Positions 45,111 through 52,744 are shown, numbered from the stretch's first letter. The stretch: DNA of 64,000 bases from Clostridium sp. (GCA_023664605.1 JAMPFF010000004.1:1-64000), one strand, 5' to 3'. Notes: generated by a model from the sequence alone, not told the origin. Made by a program: numbers and translations.

Positions 45111-46820
45111 TTAGCCAAGTAATGACAGTGCAAGCTGGTTGGACTGATTTGCCTGTGACAACATGGATGTGCCTGCCTGCTGTAAGATATTATTGTTAGC
45201 GTATTTAACCATCTCTGTCGCAATATCCGTATCACGAATTGCCGCTTCAGCGCTTGTCGTATTCTCAACAACGTTGTCGAGGTTATTGATTGTATGCTCA
45301 AGTCTGTTCTGAATTGCACCAAGAGCGGAACGCTGTTTGGAAACTTTAGCAATCGCATCGGCAATCGTATTTACAGCTTCATCCGCATTACTGGAATCTT
45401 TTCCTGTTACGGATACATTATCAATACCAAGGCTCTTTGCGCTCATAGATTCGATATCTACGTTAATCTTGTTCTCTTCCGTAGTGTCTGCGCCAACCTG
45501 AAGGCTGAAATGAAGAGTATCTGCCGCCTGACTTACATCTGCTTTCTTGGTAATGTTCAAAACTGCTTCAACGGAACCGGTTTTCAGTGCATAACCTGTC
45601 TCAGGTTTGTCAGCTGCAATATCAGTAAATTTACCGGCAGTTCCACTTGCATTGACAGCATCAGCACCGGCATCCGCCGCTTTTACTGTCTGAGTGATTT
45701 TTGCATCAGGCGAGTTTGTTTTTGTTGCTACAGCATTAAGCGTAATGCTTACTTCATAATCATCACCCAGGAGTGTCTGTAAATCCTGTAAAGACTTGAA
45801 AGAATTTTCATCCGCTGCCGCATTATTTGCATCGAATGTATAAGTCTTGCCGTCAATGGTAATGGAACTTCTGTCGGCAAGCTTTTCCAATGCTTTCGCT
45901 GCCGTATCAGCACCGCTTCCAAGCGTCAGCGCATACCCTTCTCTCTTAGCTGCTGTTACTGTTGTATCGCCTTTAAACTGTGTCTTAAAAGTAGCTGCCG
46001 TGTCAAATGTGATTGACTGAACCGCATTTTTTGTATCATCTGTTTTATTTCCATTTAACTTGGATTCAACAGATAATTTTCCATCAGTAGCAGATGCCTT
46101 GAAAATTTTCTTTAATTCATCGTCTTTGCCGATAGCTTCCGCCAGATTCTCCGCAGTTGCTTTTGCGTCCGCTCCTACGATAAAGCTTACTTCACGTTTT
46201 CTGGTATTTCCCTCTGCATCCAGATACTCGATAGTCGCCTTATCTTCTGTACCGGACGCCAGATTTGTAGGTGTGCTTCCATCAACATCTCCTAAAATCA
46301 TTCCTTCAAAGAGATTTCCGGTCGCTTTAATCAGTGTGCCCGCAGAAGTGGCTCCGCCCTGAATGCTGATTTCAGACTTTGCATTACTTGCGCCGTTCTT
46401 TCCCTCGCCCTTTAACAGATATGTCTCATTGAACTTTGTCGTCTCGGAAACACGGTCAATTTCCGTGATAAGCTGGTCAATTTCATCCTGAATGGACTGG
46501 CGGTCGGATTCAGACATCGTGCCGTTTCCTGCCTTGATGGATAACTCATTCATACGCTGTAACATATCATGAACTTCTGTCAGCGCGCCTTCTGCCGTCT
46601 GTACTGCGCTGATACCATCCTGCGCGTTAGCGGAAGCCTGTGTCAATCCGCGAATCTGCTTTCTCATTTTCTCGGAAATGGCAAGACCTGCCGCATCGTC
46701 CGCCGCACGGTTAATCTTATAACCGGATGATAACTTCTCTGTGGACTTTGCCTGTACCTTGGTTGTCAGACCAAGCATTCTGTTTGCGTTCATTGCTGTG
46801 ATGTTGTGTTGTACTACCAT
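45111..46820 (-). CDS. Flagellin
   Basis: Filament subunit of the flagellum, exported through the flagellar type III system. The 569-residue protein has the conserved D0/D1 N-terminus (VVQHNITAMNANRMLGLTTK; LSSGYKINRAADDAAGLAIS; AQDGISAVQTAEGALTEVHD) and C-terminus (RLEHTINNLDNVVENTTSAE; IATEMVKYANNNILQQAGTS, ending LALSLLG). Between them is a large surface region of about 290 residues (roughly 150-470), low in aromatic residues and rich in Ala, Thr and Asp, which explains the length. A strong AAGGAGG precedes the ATG. It follows csrA, as hag does in Bacillus. Confidence 0.97.
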   Translation of the reverse strand: MVVQHNITAMNANRMLGLTTKVQAKSTEKLSSGYKINRAADDAAGLAISEKMRKQIRGLTQASANAQDGISAVQTAEGALTEVHDMLQRMNELSIKAGNGTMSESDRQSIQDEIDQLITEIDRVSETTKFNETYLLKGEGKNGASNAKSEISIQGGATSAGTLIKATGNLFEGMILGDVDGSTPTNLASGTEDKATIEYLDAEGNTRKREVSFIVGADAKATAENLAEAIGKDDELKKIFKASATDGKLSVESKLNGNKTDDTKNAVQSITFDTAATFKTQFKGDTTVTAAKREGYALTLGSGADTAAKALEKLADRSSITIDGKTYTFDANNAAADENSFKSLQDLQTLLGDDYEVSITLNAVATKTNSPDAKITQTVKAADAGADAVNASGTAGKFTDIAADKPETGYALKTGSVEAVLNITKKADVSQAADTLHFSLQVGADTTEENKINVDIESMSAKSLGIDNVSVTGKDSSNADEAVNTIADAIAKVSKQRSALGAIQNRLEHTINNLDNVVENTTSAEAAIRDTDIATEMVKYANNNILQQAGTSMLSQANQSNQLALSLLG

Positions 46821-46828
46821 AATTTTTT

Positions 46829-46882
46829 CCTCCTTGATTTTCCTGCCGCAAATCCGTTTGCGGCGAATTGGTTTTTGTTTTA
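46829..46882 (-). promoter_or_regulatory. Flagellin leader: GGA motifs, hairpin and sigma-28-like promoter
   Basis: Leftward, GCCGCAAA-CGGA-TTTGCGGC (46864-46845) is a perfect eight-pair hairpin presenting GGA in its loop. A second GGA (46843-46841) and the Shine-Dalgarno AAGGAGG (46835-46829) follow, matching CsrA site design. Alternatively TAAA (46882-46879), 14 bases, GCCGCAAA (46864-46857) resembles a sigma-28 promoter; if used, the hairpin would be mostly promoter DNA. Confidence 0.5.
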
Positions 46883-46925
46883 TTGAATAATCCCGAAACC
46901 CCCAGGATAGTTCCGGGTTATTACC

Positions 46926-47228
46926 CTAATGAGCGGTTTGCTGTTCCTCTTTTTCTGCTTTTCCTTTCTTCTTTGCGGAGTCGTTCATTACAATTTTCTT
47001 TTTCCGGTATTTCTGCGCCAACTCCGGTTCCGCATGGTAATGAGGAAGCTTTTTCTTTTCCTCCGGGTCATCTATGGCATTTTCAATGACCTTACTGCGG
47101 ACAACATTCACTTCATCCGGTAACTCCAACATGATGCGCGTATGGTTCCTGCTGCCGCCAAGGAAAATAATTTTGATATTCTCGCCAATTTGTAAATACT
47201 CTTCTGTGTTCACTGTCAGTCTTAACAT
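46926..47228 (-). CDS. csrA: CsrA-like RNA-binding regulator with C-terminal extension
   Basis: Dimeric RNA-binding protein that represses translation by covering GGA motifs at Shine-Dalgarno sites; in Bacillus the target is flagellin mRNA. The first 55 residues fit CsrA: MLRLTVNTEEYLQIGENIKI, then FLGGSRNHTRIMLELPDEVN and VVRSKVIE with the conserved late Arg. It is about 30 residues longer than usual: the tail (YRKKKIVMNDSAKKKGKAEK) is very basic and may be extra RNA contact. GGGAGG precedes the start. It lies 105 bases upstream of flagellin in the same direction; no fliW is in the window. Confidence 0.85.
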   Translation of the reverse strand: MLRLTVNTEEYLQIGENIKIIFLGGSRNHTRIMLELPDEVNVVRSKVIENAIDDPEEKKKLPHYHAEPELAQKYRKKKIVMNDSAKKKGKAEKEEQQTAH

Positions 47229-47267
47229 TTTTAACCTCCCTGCTCTTTTTTCAAAGATGCCTCCCTG

Positions 47268-47299
47268 CCATGCAACAATTTATATTAAATGTTGCATGG
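47268..47299. repeat. Palindrome L beside the recombinase gene
   Basis: Imperfect 32-base palindrome with ten-base perfect outer arms CCATGCAACA / TGTTGCATGG. Its central 24 bases match the reverse complement of palindrome R (48025-48048) at 23 positions. It lacks a T run, so it is not an obvious terminator. It lies 40 bases upstream of csrA and 55 bases upstream of the recombinase start. Confidence 0.65.
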
Positions 47300-47353
47300 A
47301 ATCTATTTTATAATAACCATGGATAAAACAAATGAATGTAAAGGAGAGACAAC

Positions 47354-47935
47354 ATGAGTACAACCTATCCGATTAAAGACCAACAGGCATTGGAAGATTT
47401 CAAGAACTACTACGCATCTGTAAAAATCAATTTTAGAAATTATGCTTTAATTATTACAGGACTAAACACTGCCGCAAGAATCAGCGACTTATTACAGTTG
47501 CAATGGAAAGATGTTTATATGAAAGAAGAACAGACATTCAGAAAACACATTTTTATGAGAGAACAAAAAACCGGCAAGGAACGGGCAGTTGCCATCAATC
47601 CTATCGTCAGGGAGACATTGTGTAGTCTTCTAAAAAACTGTACCTCTTTTGATAATGAAGACTATCTTTTTCCCAGCAGCAAAAATAAAGCACATCCCAT
47701 CAGCCGTTATCAGGCATACCGCATTATCAGGGAAGCCGCCGAAAATACCGGACTACAGGAACACATCAGCTGTCATTCCCTCCGTAAAACTTTCGGCTAC
47801 CATGCCTGGAAGCAGGGCGCATCTCCTGCCGTACTAATGGATATTTATAACCATTCTTCGTATACAATTACTAAAAGATATCTCTGCATCGAACAGGATG
47901 ACAGAGACAAAGTGTATATGAATATCAAGCTTTAA
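47354..47935 (+). CDS. Small tyrosine recombinase (integrase catalytic domain only)
   Basis: A 193-residue site-specific recombinase made of the catalytic domain without a separate core-binding domain, the size of FimB/FimE-type invertases. The catalytic set is visible: Arg in NTAARISDLLQL, Lys in REQKTGKERAV, His-x-x-Arg in CHSLRKTFGYHAW, His in DIYNHSSYTITKRYL and the nucleophile Tyr in the same segment (KRYL). A TATAAT lies at 47309-47314 and GGAGAG before the ATG. It is flanked by palindromes L and R, which are near-identical in inverted orientation, and stands directly upstream of the divergent csrA-flagellin pair. Confidence 0.88.
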   Translation: MSTTYPIKDQQALEDFKNYYASVKINFRNYALIITGLNTAARISDLLQLQWKDVYMKEEQTFRKHIFMREQKTGKERAVAINPIVRETLCSLLKNCTSFDNEDYLFPSSKNKAHPISRYQAYRIIREAAENTGLQEHISCHSLRKTFGYHAWKQGASPAVLMDIYNHSSYTITKRYLCIEQDDRDKVYMNIKL

Positions 47936-48020
47936 ACGCCCAAACAAAAATTTTTTAAAAAATTTTAAAATAACTATAAAGTTTAAAAAAACAACTCCGA
48001 TATATAGAGTGTAAACAAAA

Positions 48021-48052
48021 AAACGCAACATTTAATATAAAATGTTGCGTTT
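48021..48052. terminator. Palindrome R: terminator-like inverted repeat after the recombinase gene
   Basis: Thirteen-base arms AAACGCAACATTT / AAATGTTGCGTTT around AATATA, with A runs on the left and T runs on the right, so it can terminate transcription in both directions. Its 24-base core is the inverted counterpart of palindrome L. The 370-base gap to the next gene also contains AT-rich sequence and the TGATGCA repeats. Confidence 0.7.
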
Positions 48053-48168
48053 TTTATTTTGTACAATTTTTGTTTTTCTATACCTGTTATTTATTTTATC
48101 AGCGATTTCGCCAGTTGTTCCAACTGCCCGCCGGATAATCCGCCATCCTCCTTTACCGTACTGCCCCA

Positions 48169-48262
48169 TGATGCAACTTTGATGCAAAAATGATGTTCTT
48201 TTGATGCAAAAATTATGCTTTTTTGATGCAACTTTGATACAGCTATGATGCTTTTCTATTAT
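48169..48262 (+). promoter_or_regulatory. TGATGCA 11-base repeats, locus 2 (eight units) with promoter
   Basis: Units start at 48169, 48180, 48191, 48202, 48213, 48224, 48235 and 48246, exactly 11 bases apart: TGATGC, TGATGC, TGATGT, TGATGC, TTATGC, TGATGC, TGATAC, TGATGC. TTGATA (48234-48239) and TATTAT (48257-48262) form a promoter with a 17-base spacer, its -35 overlapping the seventh unit. Confidence 0.75.
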
Positions 48263-48305
48263 ACCATAAGAACAGGCATTATCAAGATAGAAGAAAGGTG
48301 TGGAA

Positions 48306-50339
48306 ATGAAAATGAAAAAACGAAAAATGCTTCAAAAACTGATATGTTTTTCTCTGAGCATTCTGCTTTGCGTAAGCCATACGACGATTGTTTACGCTAA
48401 TGAAGCCGATGAGGAACAAAAAGACAAAACGTATGCCCCCTATTTTTATGTGGAAAGTGAGGAAGTCGGCGTAGACTGCTTCCCACTAAAGGAAACAAAC
48501 GTTACTGCTATTATAGAGGGCGTTATTGCAGACATCTATGTCATACAAACCTATACCAACCAGGGAACAAAGCCAATCAATGCAAGTTATGTCTTTCCGG
48601 CATCTACCAAGGTTACCGTTCATGGTATGCAGATGCAGATTGGAAATCAACGCGTAACTGCAACGATTAAGGAAAAAGAAGAAGCCGCACAGGAATTTGA
48701 AACCGCTAAAAGCGAGGGTAAAAGCGCGTCTATGCTTTCACAGGAAAGAAGCAATGTCTTCAGTATGGATGTCGCTAATATTATGCCCGGTGATGAAGTA
48801 AAAATTGAACTGCATTACACGGAACTTATCATGCCCACGAACGGAACCTACCAATTTGTCTTCCCGACCGTTGCCGGTCCGCGTTACGTAGGGCCTGTCA
48901 TTGACGATACCGGGAACCGGGAGGAATGGACCGGAACTTCCTATTTGACCGAGGGCGATACCCCACCCGGCAAATATAATATCAACGTTCTGCTTTCCAC
49001 GGGCGTTCCTATCGCTTCGCTTACCAGCAGTTCCCACGACATCAAAATCGGTCAGGATGAAAACGGCGCTTCAATCGTTAAACTTGCCAATCCGGACGAC
49101 TATGCCGGAAACCGTGATTTCATTTTGGATTACAGACTTATCGGTGAAGAAATCAGCATGGGATTAACGCTTGATAAAAGTGACAACGAAAACTTTTTTA
49201 TGTTGATGTTACAGCCGCCGGAACGTTGTGAACCGGAAGAAATACCGCCGCGGGAATATATTTTCGTACTGGACGTATCGGGTTCCATGTCCGGTTTTCC
49301 ATTGGAGACCGCCAAGGAATTATTAAGCGGCCTTGTCTCCAATCTTCGGGAAACGGACACTTTTAACCTCGTCCTGTTTTCCGGCGCTTCCTATCAGATG
49401 GCAGAGCGTTCCCTTCCTGCCACACAGGAAAATATGGAGAAGGCGCTTAGACTTATCAAAGAGCAGACAGGAGCCGGAGGCACGGAACTCGCCGCCGCGT
49501 TGGAAGATACTTTGCAAATTCCCGCCGATAAAAATTATGCCCGTAATATCGTCATTGTCACAGACGGCTATATCAGCGGTGAATCTGAGATTTTTGAACT
49601 TATTCATGACAATTTAAACCGGGCTGACTTTTTCGCGTTCGGTATCGGCACTGCGGTCAACCGCTACCTGATAGAGGGTATTGCCTCAATCGGACAGGGA
49701 GAACCTTTCATTGTCACCGAAAAAGAGCAGGCATCCGCCGCTGCCGCACAGTTTCGCGCTTACATAGAATCGCCTGTCTTAACGGATATCCAGGTATCAT
49801 TCGAGGGATTCGACGCTTATGATGTGGAACCCGCCATCCTGCCTACGCTCTATGCACAAAAACCCATTCTCTTATTGGGAAAATGGCGGGGAGAGGTCTC
49901 CGGTACGATTCATATTACCGGCAAAACCGGAAACGGTGAATATGCAAAAGATATCTCCGTTGCCGATTCCATAGCCGGAGAGGAAGATGCACTCGGCTAT
50001 TTATGGGCGCGCAAGCGCGTAGAACGTTTAACGGACTATGGACGAACCACCGATAATCCTGATGTAAAAGAAGAGGTTACACAGCTTGGACTGGATTATC
50101 ATATGATAACGCCTTATACTTCCTTTATTGCCGTACTGGATGTTGTAAGGAATCCTGATGGCAATAGCACAGACGTCAACCAGCCGCTGCCACTGCCGCT
50201 TGAAGTCTCCAACCTGGCGGTCGGCTACCGCATCGGTTCGGAACCGGGCGATATCATTTTTATCATAGTGCCGACAGCGCTGCTTACAATAACGGTCTTT
50301 AACAGAAAGCGTAAAAGCAAGAAAGGAATAGCCATATGA
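48306..50339 (+). CDS. VIT and VWA domain protein with SEP-type C-terminal sorting tail
   Basis: A 677-residue exported protein. The signal peptide (LQKLICFSLSILLCVSHTTI, cut near VYA) is followed by a VIT domain (VDCFPLKETNVTAIIEGVIA; KVTVHGMQMQIGNQRVTATI; SMDVANIMPGDEVKIELHY). Then comes a VWA domain with an intact MIDAS motif (FVLDVSGSMSG near residue 323; later GAGGTELA and VIVTDGYISG). The C-terminus is a sorting-type tail: SEP at about 645-647, a 16-residue hydrophobic span (IIFIIVPTALLTITVF) and a basic end (NRKRKSKKG). The next gene, overlapping by four bases, is an exosortase-family protease that would process this tail. The start ATG has GAAAGG seven bases upstream; an in-frame GTG lies six bases earlier. 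Confidence 0.88.
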   Translation: MKMKKRKMLQKLICFSLSILLCVSHTTIVYANEADEEQKDKTYAPYFYVESEEVGVDCFPLKETNVTAIIEGVIADIYVIQTYTNQGTKPINASYVFPASTKVTVHGMQMQIGNQRVTATIKEKEEAAQEFETAKSEGKSASMLSQERSNVFSMDVANIMPGDEVKIELHYTELIMPTNGTYQFVFPTVAGPRYVGPVIDDTGNREEWTGTSYLTEGDTPPGKYNINVLLSTGVPIASLTSSSHDIKIGQDENGASIVKLANPDDYAGNRDFILDYRLIGEEISMGLTLDKSDNENFFMLMLQPPERCEPEEIPPREYIFVLDVSGSMSGFPLETAKELLSGLVSNLRETDTFNLVLFSGASYQMAERSLPATQENMEKALRLIKEQTGAGGTELAAALEDTLQIPADKNYARNIVIVTDGYISGESEIFELIHDNLNRADFFAFGIGTAVNRYLIEGIASIGQGEPFIVTEKEQASAAAAQFRAYIESPVLTDIQVSFEGFDAYDVEPAILPTLYAQKPILLLGKWRGEVSGTIHITGKTGNGEYAKDISVADSIAGEEDALGYLWARKRVERLTDYGRTTDNPDVKEEVTQLGLDYHMITPYTSFIAVLDVVRNPDGNSTDVNQPLPLPLEVSNLAVGYRIGSEPGDIIFIIVPTALLTITVFNRKRKSKKGIAI

Positions 50340-51136
50340 AAACTTTCCGTTTCAAAACCATACAAAAATATATACCGCTTTATCTGCCTGTCATAGCGAT
50401 TGCCGCATGGATGAGATACCTTTGCCGTATCAATGACAGCGATACGCTTACCTGGATACTGACACCCACCGCAAGGTGGGTCAGTATCTTAAGCGGTATT
50501 TCTTTTGAATATATCGCGCATTCAGGTTATGTAAACCATTTTCATCAGTTCCTGATTGCACCCGCCTGCTCCGGCATCCGCTTCATGCTGCTTACATTCC
50601 TGATGCTTGTATTTTCTTTTTTAAAGCCTGATGATGTCCTGATGAAAGAATCTTCTGTATGCAAAAGATATCTCTGGCTCGGATGCAGTCTTCTCCTGTC
50701 CTATTTCTTTACCATTTTTGTCAACGGCATCCGCATCAGCGCCTCCATCTATCTGCCCGCTGTTTTGGAAGATAACGGACTCTTAAACGGATGGCTTACG
50801 CCCGAGAAACTGCATACCCTGATTGGCAGCGTCATCTATTTTTCATCCCTGTATTTTATCTATCCGGCGGCCGGTTTTATCTACCGCTGCGTATTGCTTC
50901 GGGCAGACAAAAAGAACCAAAACATATCTTCACCATGTTCTGATTCTTTTCTTTCACGCTCCATGATTCCCGTATTCTGGTATCTTCTGATTGTTCTTGC
51001 CGTTCCTTTTCTGGGCAGGCTCTATCGAAATGAATGGGAGGGATTCGGAACATATACAACGCTCGTTCTCTGTGTCTGCCTTGGCGTTGTTTTATTACGA
51101 TATCTGATACAAGCGTTTCATCAACACATTTCGTAA
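50336..51136 (+). CDS. Exosortase/archaeosortase-family protein (XrtK-like)
   Basis: A 266-residue integral membrane protease-transpeptidase candidate with about eight spans. The three family catalytic residues are in their usual contexts: Cys78 in APACSGIRFML, Arg133 in FVNGIRISASIYL and His160 in LHTLIGSVIYF. Exosortases cleave short C-terminal sorting signals (motif, membrane span, basic end). Its start overlaps the VIT-VWA stop by four bases, so the two are translationally coupled and very likely enzyme and substrate. The SEP motif of that substrate suggests the exosortase K group (partner of MSEP-type tails); this subgroup call is from memory. It is convergent with the amidase gene, 23 bases between stops. 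Confidence 0.85.
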   Translation: MKTFRFKTIQKYIPLYLPVIAIAAWMRYLCRINDSDTLTWILTPTARWVSILSGISFEYIAHSGYVNHFHQFLIAPACSGIRFMLLTFLMLVFSFLKPDDVLMKESSVCKRYLWLGCSLLLSYFFTIFVNGIRISASIYLPAVLEDNGLLNGWLTPEKLHTLIGSVIYFSSLYFIYPAAGFIYRCVLLRADKKNQNISSPCSDSFLSRSMIPVFWYLLIVLAVPFLGRLYRNEWEGFGTYTTLVLCVCLGVVLLRYLIQAFHQHIS

Positions 51137-51159
51137 TGCTTTATTACGGGAAATTCGGG

Positions 51160-52578
51160 CTAAAACTGTATCGGTTCCACATCAGCGTCGATTGGCTTCA
51201 TTTCATACTCCGGGAGTTTGTCCAGCAAATCATTCAGGCAGACTCCCGTACTATATACAACGTCATGCGCCAGCATCACAATCCGTTTTCTTCCCAGCGT
51301 CGTTTCTACGCCGTTAGCGACCAGATTCTCTGGCACTGCATTTTCCACGGCATCCCCCAGGCTTGCATTCCAGTCAAAGTAAACATATCCCTGCTTTGTC
51401 ATTTCCTCAATGATACTTTCACTCACCTTTTCATTATAGGCATTGATGCTGCCTCCCGGGAAACGTACCAGTTTCGTATCAACGCCGGTTACTTCATATA
51501 TGATTTGGTGTGCTGCTTCCAAATCCTGCATGAAGCTGTCCACATCCGCATAAATATTTTTATAATCGTGCGTATCGCTGTGGATGCCTATCGTATGTCC
51601 TTCCTCCACGATACGTTTTGCCATTTCCGGATGCCGGCGCACATTTTCCCCTACAAGAAAAAATGTCGCCTTGATATTCCTTTCTTTTAAAACATCCAGG
51701 ACTCTTGCCGTGTTTTCTTCGGAAGGACCGTCATCGAAAGTCAGATACATGGTCTTGGGGTGAAAATAATATTCGATGCCCTGTACAATCCCTTTGGCAA
51801 TCTTCTCCTGATATTGTGCAGTGACTAGTTTAGCGCGTTCTTCTTTATTGGAAAGAAATCCCGTCTCGATAAGGCAGGCCGGCATTGTTGTACTGCCCGT
51901 CACATGAAAATCGGCATTTCCCCGAATTTCTCTTTCTTCCGCCTGTGTGCTGATGACCGTTTGCTGTTTGATAAGTTGCGCCAGTTTCTTATTATCGCGG
52001 CTTGCATCTGTTCCGTCATACCATACTTCTATTCCCCTGGCCTCATCTCCGTCATCAGCAGCATTCTGATGAATGCTCACATAAATATCCGCCTTTGCGG
52101 CATTGGCAAGCTCCACTCTGTCTTCTTTTGTTATATAAGTATCATCCTCTCTCGCCATCATAACCTCATACCCCAGAGATTCCAACTCTGCTTTTACCAG
52201 TTTAGCAATGGCCAGATTAATCGTCTTTTCTTCTACGCCGTCCCTGGAACATCCCATATCCGCCCCACCGTGTCCGGCGTCTACAAAGATAACCGGCGCC
52301 GTTTTTTCCCGCGCCATCATCAAGGCGTCTATTTTTTCTTTTAATATTGTTTTTTCATATTCCAGTTTTATTCCCGCCTCTTCCATCTCTGGTACGGTGT
52401 CTGCTTCCGGTGACGCATACACCTCCCCCATCGGAATGCTATGTATTGTCATAACGGCAAAAATAACGAAAAATATCGCCATCACCACAGATAAAATACG
52501 CTTTCCTGTTTTTATCCGTCTCTCCTTTTTCTGGTAACGTCTGCAGTATACTGTCAAATATGAATCCCGTCTGCTCAT
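51160..52578 (-). CDS. Amidase_3 / polysaccharide deacetylase (CE4) fusion
   Basis: A 472-residue membrane-anchored two-enzyme protein. After a basic N-terminus and one span (ILSVVMAIFFVIFAVMTIHS) comes an N-acetylmuramoyl-L-alanine amidase with the zinc ligands and catalytic residues DAGHGG, GVEEKTINL, VSIHQNA and LIETGFLSN. The second half is a NodB-type deacetylase: YLTFDDGPSEENTARVLDVL, the metal-binding HSDTHDY and RFPGGSINAYNE. It would both cut peptide side chains and remove acetyl groups from cell-wall glycan. The ATG at 52578 has AAAGGAG nine bases upstream. Six TGATGCA repeats stand upstream of it. Confidence 0.92.
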   Translation of the reverse strand: MSRRDSYLTVYCRRYQKKERRIKTGKRILSVVMAIFFVIFAVMTIHSIPMGEVYASPEADTVPEMEEAGIKLEYEKTILKEKIDALMMAREKTAPVIFVDAGHGGADMGCSRDGVEEKTINLAIAKLVKAELESLGYEVMMAREDDTYITKEDRVELANAAKADIYVSIHQNAADDGDEARGIEVWYDGTDASRDNKKLAQLIKQQTVISTQAEEREIRGNADFHVTGSTTMPACLIETGFLSNKEERAKLVTAQYQEKIAKGIVQGIEYYFHPKTMYLTFDDGPSEENTARVLDVLKERNIKATFFLVGENVRRHPEMAKRIVEEGHTIGIHSDTHDYKNIYADVDSFMQDLEAAHQIIYEVTGVDTKLVRFPGGSINAYNEKVSESIIEEMTKQGYVYFDWNASLGDAVENAVPENLVANGVETTLGRKRIVMLAHDVVYSTGVCLNDLLDKLPEYEMKPIDADVEPIQF

Positions 52579-52624
52579 TCTATGATGCTCCTTTCCCGGC
52601 TTATCCACGTTGTATCTGGAAATT

Positions 52625-52671
52625 AAAAAAGCTCCTGTGTTATCCTGTTACTACCAGAATACACAAGAGCT
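52625..52671 (-). terminator. Terminator of the two-component operon
   Basis: Stem AGCTC-C-TGTGT (52630-52640) with ACACA-A-GAGCT (52661-52671), one mismatch, 20-base loop, followed leftward by TTTTTTAATT. It ends the upstream operon; a promoter for the amidase would have to start inside this hairpin to escape it. Confidence 0.7.
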
Positions 52672-52732
52672 GCATCATAATTTCATCATTTCTGCATCAT
52701 AGTTCCATCAAATTTGCATCATTTTTGCATCA
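52667..52732 (-). promoter_or_regulatory. TGATGCA 11-base repeats, locus 3 (six units)
   Basis: Leftward units start at 52732, 52721, 52710, 52699, 52688 and 52677, exactly 11 bases apart: TGATGCA, TGATGCA, TGATGGA, TGATGCA, TGATGAA, TGATGCA. The promoter is less clear than at the other two loci; TATTCT at 52661-52656 is a possible -10. Confidence 0.7.
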
Positions 52733-52744
52733 TTTTCTATTTTT

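Noticed and set aside
48169..48256. TGATGCA repeats considered as a CRISPR array
   Set aside because: Units are 11 bases long with no spacers of CRISPR length, and there are no cas genes. The same word occurs at two other promoters.
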